The notes: generated from the letters alone by a model not told the origin. Shown: positions 7,676 through 17,362, numbered from the stretch's first letter. The stretch: DNA of 64,000 nucleotides from DATKIY01 sp963726755 (GCA_963726755.1 CAVSDB010000001.1:124001-188000), one strand, 5' to 3'. Translations and numbers: made by a program.

Positions 7676-10660
7676 TCAGGGTGAGGCTAGGCCGTAGACC
7701 GCCACCTCGGCAATGTCCTCGTACGAGCAGCCGGAGTACCCGTTCGGGTCGACCGTGCACCCGTCGGGATACTCCGCCGAATCACTGAGCACCTTCGGCG
7801 AGTTGTTCCAGACCCTGATGTACGACACGTCACTGAGTGCGGGACCAGGAGTCAACGTCAAGGTGTTGGCATGGCCGTCGTCAGCCTTCATGAACTCGCC
7901 CGAGGCGACCTCGGTGTAGTCGGTGCCGTTGCTCGACGTCTCGACTGTGTAGCTGCCGAGGCCAGCGCTTTGGCCGTCCGCGCAGATCGCCGATGGGTTG
8001 ATCTGGATCGACGTGAGGTCGACGGCGACGGGCAGTTTGATCACAACGTTCTTCGCGGTCTTTGGCCCGGCCACTCCGCCGACGATCTGAGTGCTCGTCT
8101 CCCAGCCTTGCGACGGCGACTGGTCGATCACTCGCTTGGGACCGCAGCCCCACGGATACGTCGGACCGGTGAAACTGTCGATGGCAGCGCCACCCGAAGA
8201 GGCAGCCCAGTCGCGGTCGAGTGCGGCGTCACGGGTGACGGACGCCTGGTCGACGGTCAATGGCGCGGTGACGCCATCGAACCCCGGTGCTGCGATCGTC
8301 ACCTTCGGATAGCTGCCTTGAGGGATCGGCCCGAGCGAGTAGGTGCCGTCGGCCGCCGTCGTGACGGTCGGGTTGATCACGAACGGCGAGCCCTCGAATG
8401 CAACGGCGACGGTTGCGCCTTCGATCGGGTCGCCGCTGACCGAGTCGGTCACGGTGCCAGTGATCGAGCCATTGGCGTTGCCCGTCGGTGGGATGTCAAA
8501 GCTTGCGCCCGGCGAACTATCGTTGCCGCCGAACGAGCCTGCGAAGTACCCCATGCCGCGATGAGCGAACACCTTCCAGATCGCGTCCTGGTGAGCGCCG
8601 CCCGTCGTTGCCATGTCGGCAAGCAGAATCGCATTGCGCTCGTCGAGGAACGACGGGTTAGTCGGCGACAGTGACATCGCCCGCGTCACCAGGGATTCGG
8701 TGGTCCCCGAACCCAACTTGGCCCGCAGGTCCCACAGTGTCTGAGCCCAGATCTCACCGTCGGAGTGCACCTCGGGGTAGCCGACCACCTTGCTGTAGTC
8801 GTCGTAGGTGTAACCACCGGCGTGGCTGGTCGCTCCACCGTTGCACTTCGGTGAAGTGTCGCCGACCTTGCAGTCCATCGGCTCGGTGCGGTCGTACGCG
8901 ACGCCAGCGCCGTCGTACTGGAACATCACGACGTCGACCTTGTCTTTAACGTCAGCCTGAAGTTTCTGGTCGACGAGGTAGTCCATCGCGTACCAGTCAC
9001 TCCATGCTTCGCCCATCGCACCTGCTTGGACGCCGCCCAAGGTCGAGCGACCGGTGGCGTCGACCACGAGCCGGTTCGACAGACCGTGCGTGTACTCGTG
9101 GTAGACGGTGTCGGCCTCATCCCCGACGTTGGTCGGGCTGAACGGGTCGCCGTTCGGGTACGACGTGAAGGGCGCGTGCTGCAGATACATCTGCATGCGC
9201 GGTGCGTTGCCGTCGGGTGGCGTCGACATGTTGGCGTTGTCGATGTGTCCGCCATCGGGCAAACCGTGCGTGCTGTTGGCGCCGTCGTCGGTCTGGGTCT
9301 GGACCGCATCGCGTCCCTTGCCCTTGCCAGTCCCATTGACCTGCTGGAAGTTTCCGGCTGCCTCGTTGAAGCCAATCGGCGCCTTCATCAGGTGGTCGTG
9401 CCAGTTGTTCACGAAGGTGAATACCTGGGTCGCGTTCTGCGCGCGGTTGACCTTCCACGAGAACGCCTTGTTCGGGTTCCAACTGCACGGCCACGGCTTG
9501 CCGCAGAACGACACGTGCTTGAGGTGGAACGGCTGGAGCCGGTAGTTCCAGTGGTGCGGAGTCTTGGCGTGCACTTCCTCGGACGGATTCGACTTGTTGT
9601 CGTCGTTCACGTCTGAGTACGTGTGTGAGTTGTTGCCGTTGAGGACCTTTGCGCTTCCCGGAAGCCAACCCCTGTTCGTGAAGTTCATGCCGATCGGGTT
9701 GCCGCCGCGCGGCTTGTGGCCGGGGAAGTAGAGATGTGCCAGCCCAGTGGAGTCGGTCGACTTGCCCTTGGCGGGCTTGCTCACGGCTGGAGCCGTCTCG
9801 TCGGCGCCGAGGTCACTGCGGTAGAGCACCTGGCCGCTGACGGAGTCGACGACGGTGAGCGTCGGGCGCGAGGCCGACATCGTGATCGACTCCCAGCCCT
9901 GACGGACGCCGGTGGGCGTCACGAACAAGACTCTGCGCGCGGTGTCGGCGGGGCCGGCAGTAGTCGTCTCGCCGACGTCGGCGCGGGCGGCGGCGATCGC
10001 GGCGCTGCTCGACGAAATCTTCGTTGGCTGCGCCGCCGGCGCGCGCAGGTTTGAAACCGGTGAGCCGAACAGGCTCAGCAACTTGCCGTCCTTGGTGACG
10101 TTGGCCTGGAGGCCGTTACCGAACACCGGGACGCCGCCGGCCGACTGCGTCCATGCGACGTGATGGATGCCCGCGATGTCGACCCAGTTGCGGCTGAGGG
10201 AGAAGGTCTTGAGGTCGGCCGACGTGAGACCGAGGGCAGTCAGATGCGCGCGGACGTACCCGAGTGCGACGGCGGGTGCGGGTCGGTTGCTTGGTCCGGT
10301 GAGGAACCCGTCCAGCCGAGCGAGTTCGCGAGGCGTACCCGTCAGGCCGTCCATGTCGACGACGGCCTGGTTGCCGAGGGAGGCGCGCAGTCGTTCAGTG
10401 GCGTGACGCGAGGCCGCTGTCTCCGCACTCCTCGCCAGTGCAGACTGCGCGGTTGGGGTGCCGCCGGAGCGAGCGTCGTAGAAGCCCTTGTCCGGCGTCG
10501 TGGACGCAGACTGAGCAGCGGGAGTCTGGGTCGGTTCGCTGCTGTGCTGCGCAGCGCTGGCCCAAGGGGTGGCCGTAATGCCGAATCCCAGGGCCAACAT
10601 CGCGACGACCGAGGCCGCCAATGCTGTGGTTCGCCGCGACCCTGGTGACTTCACTCGCAT
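7676..10660 (-). CDS. Secreted M36-family (fungalysin-like) zinc metalloprotease
   Basis: About 994 aa from ATG 10660 (MRVKSPGSRR), which gives a clean signal peptide ending near ATPWASA. The propeptide (FTP/PepSY-like, about 50-330) precedes the catalytic region with HEYTHGLSNR (HExxH zinc site) and the third ligand in GEAWSDWYAMDY, typical of M36. After the protease come a carboxypeptidase-regulatory-like beta domain (GTVTDSVSGDPIEGATV) and a C-terminal discoidin-like F5/8-C region (YIRVWNNS). It is expected to be extracellular and to degrade protein or be self-processed. It is transcribed from about 140 bp beyond the stop of the hydrolase gene. Confidence 0.88.
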   Translation of the reverse strand: MRVKSPGSRRTTALAASVVAMLALGFGITATPWASAAQHSSEPTQTPAAQSASTTPDKGFYDARSGGTPTAQSALARSAETAASRHATERLRASLGNQAVVDMDGLTGTPRELARLDGFLTGPSNRPAPAVALGYVRAHLTALGLTSADLKTFSLSRNWVDIAGIHHVAWTQSAGGVPVFGNGLQANVTKDGKLLSLFGSPVSNLRAPAAQPTKISSSSAAIAAARADVGETTTAGPADTARRVLFVTPTGVRQGWESITMSASRPTLTVVDSVSGQVLYRSDLGADETAPAVSKPAKGKSTDSTGLAHLYFPGHKPRGGNPIGMNFTNRGWLPGSAKVLNGNNSHTYSDVNDDNKSNPSEEVHAKTPHHWNYRLQPFHLKHVSFCGKPWPCSWNPNKAFSWKVNRAQNATQVFTFVNNWHDHLMKAPIGFNEAAGNFQQVNGTGKGKGRDAVQTQTDDGANSTHGLPDGGHIDNANMSTPPDGNAPRMQMYLQHAPFTSYPNGDPFSPTNVGDEADTVYHEYTHGLSNRLVVDATGRSTLGGVQAGAMGEAWSDWYAMDYLVDQKLQADVKDKVDVVMFQYDGAGVAYDRTEPMDCKVGDTSPKCNGGATSHAGGYTYDDYSKVVGYPEVHSDGEIWAQTLWDLRAKLGSGTTESLVTRAMSLSPTNPSFLDERNAILLADMATTGGAHQDAIWKVFAHRGMGYFAGSFGGNDSSPGASFDIPPTGNANGSITGTVTDSVSGDPIEGATVAVAFEGSPFVINPTVTTAADGTYSLGPIPQGSYPKVTIAAPGFDGVTAPLTVDQASVTRDAALDRDWAASSGGAAIDSFTGPTYPWGCGPKRVIDQSPSQGWETSTQIVGGVAGPKTAKNVVIKLPVAVDLTSIQINPSAICADGQSAGLGSYTVETSSNGTDYTEVASGEFMKADDGHANTLTLTPGPALSDVSYIRVWNNSPKVLSDSAEYPDGCTVDPNGYSGCSYEDIAEVAVYGLASP

Positions 10661-10801
10661 GTCCGTTGTCCCTTCGGAGCGAACGGCCCTCGTTCGTCCC
10701 CGGGACACTCTGCCGCCAGAAACTGGCGCTCACGAACAATTCGGGTAACAAATCCGCGGCAAATCGACAGCCTCGCCCCGATCGGCACGGCGGCCGACCG
10801 G

Positions 10802-13597
10802 TCAACCGTCCGAGACAGTTCCGGTCAGTTGCCAGGGTGGATCTGGCAGGTCCGGGTACCCCCAGACGAGCTGCCAGGCAACAGATTCGTCACCCTCGAC
10901 TCGGTTGTCTTTCGCCGTGCGGATCACCAGGTCACCATCGGTGACCCCGGGTGGCAGATCTACCGAAGTGCAGTAGATGCGCGCCTGTGACAACGGCTTG
11001 GGGCTGGCCGGAACCCGACCGCAACGGTCGAGCCAGCGTTGGGGAACGTCGTCAGTGGACAGTTCGGTGAGGCCGTCAGCGGGCTTCACCAGCGCGAAGT
11101 TGAAGGTGATGTAGCGACCGGACGGGCCGTCCAAGGAAACCGTCCAGCGCAGTGGTGCGCCTTCGACCGCCGTGGCCGACGAGGTGACCGTTGCCTGAGG
11201 GGCCGGGTCATCGTCGAGAACCGTCAGCGAACCTAGGTAGTTGCCGGTGACGGCTTGATGCAACGCTCGAAGGATGACTGTGAAGGACGTGTCGTCGCTG
11301 TCCACCTGATTGCCTTCGTAGCGGACGGGAACATCGATGAAGGTGTCACCTGGTGACAGTGTGACGATCGAGTTCGTTGGCTTGGTAGTCCCGGAATCAT
11401 CGGTCATGGCCATCCAGAATCGGATCGGCACCGTAATGGCACCCCGAACCTTGATCCGCAGGTTGGCTACGTGTTCACCATCGTCGCCCTCCATGACTTC
11501 GGCATCGTGGACATCGAGGCGCGGCAGTACCTGCGGACGCACCGTTTCAAGACCCGAACTGCGACCGTGCACGTCCAGCACGTAGAGGTGACCTCTCGTC
11601 GACTTGGGGACGAGGGCAATTTTCGTGATGTCGGAGAGGTCGGTAGTGACTTTGCCGAGTGAAATGCGGATGGTCCTAGCCCAAAGATGATCCACCGACT
11701 TGCTGCTGGGCAGGGGGCGCACGGTCGCCGTACCGATGTCGGTGCGTGCGCCACTGCCAGCGACCAGCGCCACGTCGAACCGCGAGACTGCACCCTGCTT
11801 GGCTGCCACCCGAAGTTCAAGCTGCTTCGCACTCGACAGATCGACTGGCTCAGGAAGTGGCATCAAGGCACGTCCGGATGCTCGGTGCCATGCAGCCTCC
11901 CAAGCTACGGGGGCGGGTTCTTTGCCTCGCCACCACATGGGAAGGAAATGGGGAGACGATTCCCGCTGGTCACAGGTGGGCAGGCGGTTACCAAAGCCAG
12001 CACACATCTGACTGGTGACCGCGCCAACGGCCGATGCCTCATCGGTGTGCGAGGCCCGGTAGACGGGGGATCGGTTGGCTCCGATAGCGGTGACGTGCAC
12101 GATCGCAGGGTCGGCTGAGGCGGCCCGAACGGGCGTGCCGTCGATGAGCGGGAGCTCTTGCCGGTTCCCCTCCGCGAACACGTGTGCGGCCGCAGCGATG
12201 TAGGTGCTCCCCACGTCGCGCTGCTCACCGGGGGTGAGTCGCTCGGACGAGGTGGTGCCGCAGAGCGGATCCTTCTCGTTCCACCAGTCGTCATTCGAAG
12301 GCGCCACCGACTGACCCGGCGTCCACTCTCTGTTGAAGTAGTTGTGGTTGGCGCCCATGACCATGACGGCGCTTCGTAGGGACGAATCGGTGTCATCGAC
12401 GATGTCGCGCGACTGGTCGACGTATTGCTGTCCCTGCAGATCTGAGACATCACCGTCGCAGAAGGGCAGGAGGACGAGAGTATTGAGGCCGGGCTGCGAC
12501 TGTCGACCGAAGGCTGTGGGTCCAATGAGAACCTGGCCAGCAATGGTCCAGCGCGGGCTGCCCACTGAGTCGATTGCCGCCCTGTTCACGCCCTCCCCAC
12601 CTCGAGAGTGACCAACCAGTACGACGCGGTTCATGTCGACTGCCCCGACGAGGTCAGTGCCGAAGGGTGCACCGCCGGTTGTCGTCCAAGAAGCCCAGCG
12701 GGAGAGGTGGCGTCGGACGAGACGCGAGCGTGCCTCGGCCCCACCGTCTGCTGACGTCCAGTCCTGTCCGTTGATTCCGTTCGCGGAGATAGAGACGGTC
12801 ACATAGCCCTGCGAGGCGAGCAGCCGCTGTGACTCGAGGTAGCCGAGATAGCTCGGGATCGGTTTCCAGCCGGTAGGGCAGGGCCAGTCGCCGGACGAAC
12901 GCTTGCCCTTGAAGCAGGTGCTGTGGCGACCGTGCAAGAACACCACCAGCGGGCGTGGTCCAGGCGCATCGACTGGCCGCACTACCCGCCCCAGCATCTC
13001 GACTGGCTCCGGGTACTCGGCGATGTCAAAGGGAGCCCGCGAATAGGTCGACGAAGTGGTTGCGTAGGGACCTGGATCGCCTGGGTCACTGGCGATGGTG
13101 CGGAGGGACTCGTACTCACGAGCAGTCTCACCGGGCGTGCTTTCCGAGCCGCGAGGTCGGGTCGGCGTTGGCGCCGTTTCGCCGAGCGGAGTCCCACCGC
13201 GGGTTACCCGCAGGCTCGCGAGGTCGGGACCGAGCGCTGTTGTCACGTCGAGGCGGAAACTGCGTCCGTCACGGAGCGGACGTGCCTCACCCAGGCGCTG
13301 CTGGCCAAGCCAGAACTCCACCGGGGCATCACCGATCGGGATCGCTGTTTCGCCGCGCCACTCAAGACGCACGGACTTCGGACCAGACACGACCGTCCAG
13401 CCCGACGGGGCGGTGGATGCGTCCACGACGACCTGACTCGTCACGGGAAGGCGATATCGCTCGCCGCCCTGGTCAGGTTGGTCAGCGGCATTCGCAGGCA
13501 ATCCTGCTGCGCTCACGACCGCAGCGAACGCCACTACGCCAGCGATGCCGAGTCGGAACCTAGGGAGGCGGCGGCCACGATCAAAGGGGGTGCGCAT
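10802..13597 (-). CDS. Large secreted alpha/beta hydrolase with Calx-beta-type modules
   Basis: 931 aa with an N-terminal signal peptide (hydrophobic run about 15-35, ending ANAA). Residues about 210-500 carry alpha/beta-hydrolase features: LVVFLHGRHSTCF (oxyanion loop) and the nucleophile elbow VVLVGHSRGGEG (GxSxG). The C-terminal third holds one or two Calx-beta/immunoglobulin-like modules (DAEVMEGDDGEHVANL, TVLDDD). Related proteins are annotated as esterases, lipases or cutinase-like enzymes; the substrate here is unknown. It begins just inside the tRNA-fragment region at 13.6 kb and lies upstream of the M36 protease gene on the same strand. Confidence 0.75.
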   Translation of the reverse strand: MRTPFDRGRRLPRFRLGIAGVVAFAAVVSAAGLPANAADQPDQGGERYRLPVTSQVVVDASTAPSGWTVVSGPKSVRLEWRGETAIPIGDAPVEFWLGQQRLGEARPLRDGRSFRLDVTTALGPDLASLRVTRGGTPLGETAPTPTRPRGSESTPGETAREYESLRTIASDPGDPGPYATTSSTYSRAPFDIAEYPEPVEMLGRVVRPVDAPGPRPLVVFLHGRHSTCFKGKRSSGDWPCPTGWKPIPSYLGYLESQRLLASQGYVTVSISANGINGQDWTSADGGAEARSRLVRRHLSRWASWTTTGGAPFGTDLVGAVDMNRVVLVGHSRGGEGVNRAAIDSVGSPRWTIAGQVLIGPTAFGRQSQPGLNTLVLLPFCDGDVSDLQGQQYVDQSRDIVDDTDSSLRSAVMVMGANHNYFNREWTPGQSVAPSNDDWWNEKDPLCGTTSSERLTPGEQRDVGSTYIAAAAHVFAEGNRQELPLIDGTPVRAASADPAIVHVTAIGANRSPVYRASHTDEASAVGAVTSQMCAGFGNRLPTCDQRESSPHFLPMWWRGKEPAPVAWEAAWHRASGRALMPLPEPVDLSSAKQLELRVAAKQGAVSRFDVALVAGSGARTDIGTATVRPLPSSKSVDHLWARTIRISLGKVTTDLSDITKIALVPKSTRGHLYVLDVHGRSSGLETVRPQVLPRLDVHDAEVMEGDDGEHVANLRIKVRGAITVPIRFWMAMTDDSGTTKPTNSIVTLSPGDTFIDVPVRYEGNQVDSDDTSFTVILRALHQAVTGNYLGSLTVLDDDPAPQATVTSSATAVEGAPLRWTVSLDGPSGRYITFNFALVKPADGLTELSTDDVPQRWLDRCGRVPASPKPLSQARIYCTSVDLPPGVTDGDLVIRTAKDNRVEGDESVAWQLVWGYPDLPDPPWQLTGTVSDG

Positions 13598-14071
13598 CGA
13601 CGAAGTGTCTCACCTGTGCAACCAACCGATGAAGTTTGCTGATGAATGCGAACTGTGGGAGCTGGGAAACCGACTGAAGCCACCCATTCGGCAGCCCTTC
13701 AAGACCGCTCAGCCACACTCATCTCAGCACGAGTCACACAGACTTGGTGCCCTCGAGACGATTCGAACGTCCGACACACGGTTTACGAAACCCACAAACC
13801 GTCTCGGATTGAATCGGAAAGACGACGATCGGTTCGCTGAATCCTTTGCCGCATAAAGGGTTCGACGGACCAACCGTTTGTCGTTGTCGGGTTCGTCTTG
13901 GATGCTTCCGAAGCGTCGACCTAGCACAGGCCTAGCACGGGACAGGACGTAACTGAGGTGCCGCCGCCCTAGCCATAGCTGACGCACGAACCTCACCGAG
14001 GTTAAGCGTTCAGGACTGCGCCCCCGAATTGGGGTGGGAGGCCTAGGCTCGCGGCGGTCACCCTCCTGACG
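13598..14071. other. Intergenic stretch holding a tRNA-Arg 3' fragment
   Basis: This 474-bp gap has no convincing reading frame. Its only recognisable content is the tRNA fragment at 13746-13792. The sequence on both sides of that fragment shows no tRNA 5' half, integrase or transposase. Confidence 0.6.
13746..13792 (-). repeat. Partial tRNA-Arg 3' half (candidate attachment-site repeat)
   Basis: This 47-bp segment matches 16886-16932 with one mismatch (13786 C against 16926 G). It corresponds to the anticodon loop, T arm, acceptor 3' strand and discriminator of the intact tRNA-Arg. The fragment continues into an encoded CCA (GGGCACCA on the minus strand), whereas the intact gene reads GGGCACCT. 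Two same-orientation copies 3,140 bp apart, with the complete tRNA at one end, is the geometry left by site-specific integration into a tRNA 3' end. Confidence 0.75.
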
Positions 14072-16496
14072 TCACCGCCTTGAGTCTCGCCGGTGAGTTG
14101 AGCGGACCATGGGCACGGCCAGCCGACCCGGTTGTGCCGCCCGTTCGAAGCAGCCCGGCTTGTCGTTGTTAGTGATCGTGCAGACCACATGAGCGCCTAC
14201 CACGATCCGCACGGTCTTGGCGGTGACCCTCGCACCGACACAGGTCCACGGCGATGCTTTGTAGCCACCCGGACCCTTCGACTCACTGAGCTTGTACGAC
14301 CCTGGCTGCACGGTCGCGTTCGTTACCGCCGCCGATCCGGTCCTACCACTGATCTTCGTCGGCCCGGCAGCCGTGAGGATCCAGTTGGTCGGCTTGGCTT
14401 TGCCGCCGTTGTCGTTGATCACGTGCTTGACCAACGTCAGCGTTGTCGTCGGCCCATTGACGACCTGCGTGAGGGTGTCGGAGCTGTCGGCCAGTCCAGC
14501 GCCGGTGAAGGTGGCCTTGATCTGATGCGACCCGGCGGGAGTGCGCTCGTGGTGATCGTCACGGTGCCCGTTGCGTCAACGGGCACGGTTCCACCCAACG
14601 CTGACCCGTCGACACTGAACGCGACGCCGCCACTGGTCACCGGTGAGCCGTCAGACGTCACGGTCGCCGTGAACGTCACCGCGTCACCGACGAGCGACGG
14701 GTTCAGGCTCGACGACAGAGCCGTCGACGTCCCCTGGGTCTCGACGACTTGGGTGAGGGTGTCGGAGCTGTCGGCCAGTCCAGCGCCGGTGAAGGTGGCC
14801 TTGATCTGATGCGACCCGGCGGGGAGTGCGCTAGTGGTGATCGTCGCGGTGCCCGTTGCGTCAACGGGCACGGTTCCACCCAACGCTGACCCGTCGACAC
14901 TGAACGCGACGCCGCCACTGGTCACCGGTGAGCCGTCAGACGTCACGGTCGCCGTGAACGTCACCGCGTCACCCACGAGCGACGGGTTCAGACTCGACGA
15001 CACCTGCGTGGTGGTCGCCGAAGCCGTCTGCACCGTCAGGCACCATCCGCCGCCGATCGAGCCCGCGTCGCCCGTCGCGTCGTCGACGACCCACAGGCTC
15101 CAGGTGCCGTTGGGGTTGGAGCCGTCGAAGGTGGACAGAGCCGTCGCACCGCTCTGAGCGGGCGCTGGCGCGGGAAGCTGTCCGCGCCGCCACTGTCGTC
15201 GTCAGTCGGCCGATAGGTGCCGCTCGACAAGGGGTTGCCCACCGTGTTGGCGGCGGAATCGTCGAAGGTCACGTTGGCGCTGCTGACCGGGGACATGCCA
15301 CCAGCGTCACTCAGGAGAGTGACGTTGTTCGTCGCCTGAGGCGCTGAGAGCATCACGTCGAGGTCGACCGGGACCTGGTGCGAAAGCCCCTCGAGCGTCG
15401 CCGTCACCTTTGTGACGGTGCCCGCCAGCCCGGAGACCTTGATGTTCGAGGGGTACGGCGTCGCAGTCCCGACGGTCGGAACGGTGACCACGCCGGTGTT
15501 GCAGAACGTGTTGCCACTGACGACGGTAGGGTTGTCGACTCGCTGTGAGACGCTGCCATTGCTGGTCAGGAACGCTAGCGTTCCGCTGTAGGTCGCCGTG
15601 ATCTGATGGCTGCCCTCGGTCAACGCCGAGGTTGTCAGGGTCGCCTGGCCCGCACCGTTCAGCGCCACCGGCGCACCAAGGGTCGTGGCACCGTCGCGGA
15701 ATTGGATGGTGCCAGCCGTCACCGGGCTTCCGCCCGCCATCACGGTCCCCGTGAAGGTGACCGACCCGCCGGTCGTGGAGGGGTTGACCGAGCTCGTCAC
15801 CGTGGTGGTCGTCGGTGCCGCGACGAGATCCGTCGTGATCGACAGGCTCCAACCGCCGGTCATCGTGCCGACGTCTCCGCTCGTGTCGTCCACGACGAAG
15901 AGCTGCCAGGTGCCGTTGGGAGCGATGCCTGTGAACGCGCCTGCCAGAGTCGTCTGTGCCGACGGTGTCGGCGCCGGTGCGGGGAACGTGTCACCGCCAC
16001 CATTGTTCGTTGGCTTGTACGTGCCCGTGGGGATGTTGCCTGAGGGAACTGAGTTCGCGGCCGAGTCGGCGAACGTCAGGTTCGCGTTCGTGGCGAAGGC
16101 AAGCGTGCTGCTGGGGTCGCCGATATCGGAGAGCACCACCAGGTTCTCGCCAGACGGCGCGACTAGCAGAGCATCGATGTCGTTGACCGCGGAATGGGAC
16201 AAGTTGGCGAAGGTCACCGTCACGGCCGACACCGTTCCGGACAGCCCAGAGACGACGATGCCGGAGGGGTACGGATTCGCCGGTCCCGTCTGGTTGGGCG
16301 ACCCCGTGGCCGGGATGGCGATTGAGGTCGTGTTGCTGAAGGTCGTCGGCCCATCGGCGAGCGCGCTAGGTGCCGCCGCGACCAACCCGATGCCGAGCAG
16401 CGCCATCACGCTCACACCGACCACTGGCCGGCGAAGTCTGGCCCTTCGTCGTCCCCGCTGGCTGCTTAACGTGTGCACGATCGCCGACCTCCCCAT
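14072..16496 (-). pseudogene. Secreted P-domain/Ig-repeat/prealbumin-fold surface protein, broken by two frameshifts
   Basis: Three overlapping reverse-strand frames join into one 808-codon gene if two missing bases are restored (near 15170-15176 and 14537-14539). Order: signal peptide (to about SALADG), P-proprotein-type domain (NGTWQLFVVDDTSGDVG..GGWSLSI), Ig-like repeat, second P-type domain, two nearly identical Ig-like repeats, then a prealbumin/SpaA-like domain (LVKHVINDNGGKAKPTNW..YKLSESKGPGGYKA..CTITNND). The parallel first P domain shows exactly where the frame is lost (DSFP should continue APAP). The second lesion is GGG where the sister repeat has GGGG. Likely an adhesive or matrix protein. 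It fills the tRNA-flanked segment. Confidence 0.8.
14461..15018 (-). repeat. Two tandem near-identical Ig-domain coding repeats
   Basis: Units of about 279 bp (roughly 14461-14737 and 14740-15018) are almost identical at DNA level, differing at a handful of positions plus one G in the homopolymer near 14537. Each encodes one bacterial Ig-like module (ATTTQVSSSLNPSLVGDAV to the next VVETQG). Such identity implies recent duplication or gene conversion. Confidence 0.85.
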
Positions 16497-16885
16497 GACG
16501 TCCACGAGCCCCCCACGAGCAGCACGGACTGCTCAGCAAGCCTTGACGTCTACCACGTGGTCGCGACTGTAGGACACTGCTACGCCCATGGATAGAGCCC
16601 GCATGCTTTCGAGATCATCCTTCGTGCCCCGGCGCCGATCACGTACGAAATGTGAGTTTCGCGCAACACGGCCTGCGACGGATCCCTTACAGAAAGTGGA
16701 GTGGGGCAGGTCGCCGATGGTGGCGCTCGGCCGGGGAAGTTGTCGGTCCCGGGGCCACAGCAGCGGGTGTCGAGAATCAGCCGAGACGGTGTCGCGCATC
16801 AACCGAACAGGTGTCGCACCTCGAGCCGAAGTGATACACCGAAAGTGGTGCCCTTGTGAGGTACACCTGTGAGGTGCCCCTGTGA
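16497..16885. other. Gene-free stretch with phased repeats next to tRNA-Arg
   Basis: No reading frame in these 390 bp looks coding. It should contain the promoter of the reverse-strand surface-protein gene in its left part. Its right part holds the 22-bp phased repeat (16766-16831) and a 13-bp tandem repeat abutting the tRNA. Confidence 0.6.
16766..16831. repeat. Three phased 22-bp tandem repeats
   Basis: GGTGTCG recurs at 16766, 16788 and 16810, exactly 22 bp apart. Within each unit a TC and a CCGA also recur (pattern GGTGTCG-N4-TC-N2/3-CCGA). A fourth unit is degenerate. Evenly phased units of about 20 bp are found at the ends of some insertion-sequence families as transposase-binding sites. 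No transposase is present, so this could be a solo IS end or a protein-binding array. Confidence 0.55.
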
Positions 16886-16892
16886 GGTGCCC
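16853..16892. repeat. 13-bp tandem repeat abutting the tRNA-Arg 3' end
   Basis: The unit TGTGAGGTGCCCC occurs about three times (first copy diverged: TGTGAGGTACACC). The last copy runs into the tRNA acceptor end, so every unit carries the terminal bases of the tRNA (GGTGCCC). Confidence 0.6.
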
Positions 16893-16960
16893 TCGAGACG
16901 ATTCGAACGTCCGACACACGGTTTAGGAAACCGATGCTCTATCCCCTGAGCTACGAGGGC
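16888..16960 (-). tRNA. tRNA-Arg (anticodon CCU)
   Basis: The reverse strand folds into a full cloverleaf. Acceptor GCCCTCG pairs with CGAGGGC, the D stem GCTC pairs with GAGC, the anticodon loop TTCCTAA gives CCU (reads AGG), and the T arm GGACG-TTCGAAT-CGTCT has one G-U pair. The base pair 27-43 is T-T. No CCA is encoded (ACCT follows). A 3' fragment of the same gene lies at 13746-13792. Confidence 0.93.
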
Positions 16961-17077
16961 TTGCGTACCGACGCCATGACCTCGACGGCGACACAATGTT
17001 GCCAGGTGACCCATGGTGCCTCACGATTGACCTAACGCCAGTACGAATTACCGGCCGATGGGTGACGGAGGTTGTCG

Positions 17078-17362
17078 ATGGGCATGCTCGTCGGCTTTGC
17101 GCTCCCGAGTTTGGTCATCGGCCTCATCACTTTAGGAACGGTGGAGATCGTCCTCAATCGGACTAGGGGTCGTCGCGGGACTGCGTCCGCGTCCCCGGGT
17201 TTCGAAGCACTCGAGGTGCTGTTCGCGCCGGCGAAGCGTCACGAAGTCGAGGAGCGACAGTCGCAATCGCTCATGCGTGACGAAGAGCAGTCGGGCGACC
17301 GACCGTTCAGCCGCATCGACCTTGAGCGGGGCAAGGCGTGGATCGTTCTCAGCAGTGAGTGA
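17078..17362 (+). CDS. Small membrane protein of the DUF6191 type
   Basis: 94 aa from ATG 17078, which has GGAGG at 17067-17071. One N-terminal transmembrane helix (FALPSLVIGLITLGTVEIVL) is followed by a short cytosolic tail with the pattern GFEALEVLFAPAKRHEVEERQSQ..RDEE and RIDLERGKAWIVL. This is characteristic of a small actinobacterial family of unknown function. Its 3' end overlaps the convergent glycosidase gene by 14 bp. Confidence 0.7.
   Translation: MGMLVGFALPSLVIGLITLGTVEIVLNRTRGRRGTASASPGFEALEVLFAPAKRHEVEERQSQSLMRDEEQSGDRPFSRIDLERGKAWIVLSSE

Noticed and set aside
7871..8674. Forward open frame of 267 codons inside the M36 protease gene
   Set aside because: Arg-rich antisense frame typical of high-GC shadow ORFs; the protease frame has domain motifs throughout.
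13755..13772. LexA box within the tRNA fragment (CGATTCGAACGT)
   Set aside because: It lacks the second half-site at the right spacing and is simply the T-loop sequence of the tRNA.
13749..13792. Functional second tRNA-Arg gene
   Set aside because: The 5' half (acceptor 5' strand and D arm) is missing and the anticodon position differs, so it cannot fold.
13746..16960. Prophage or plasmid insertion
   Set aside because: No integrase, replication, structural or mobilisation genes lie in the segment; only the att-like repeats support integration.
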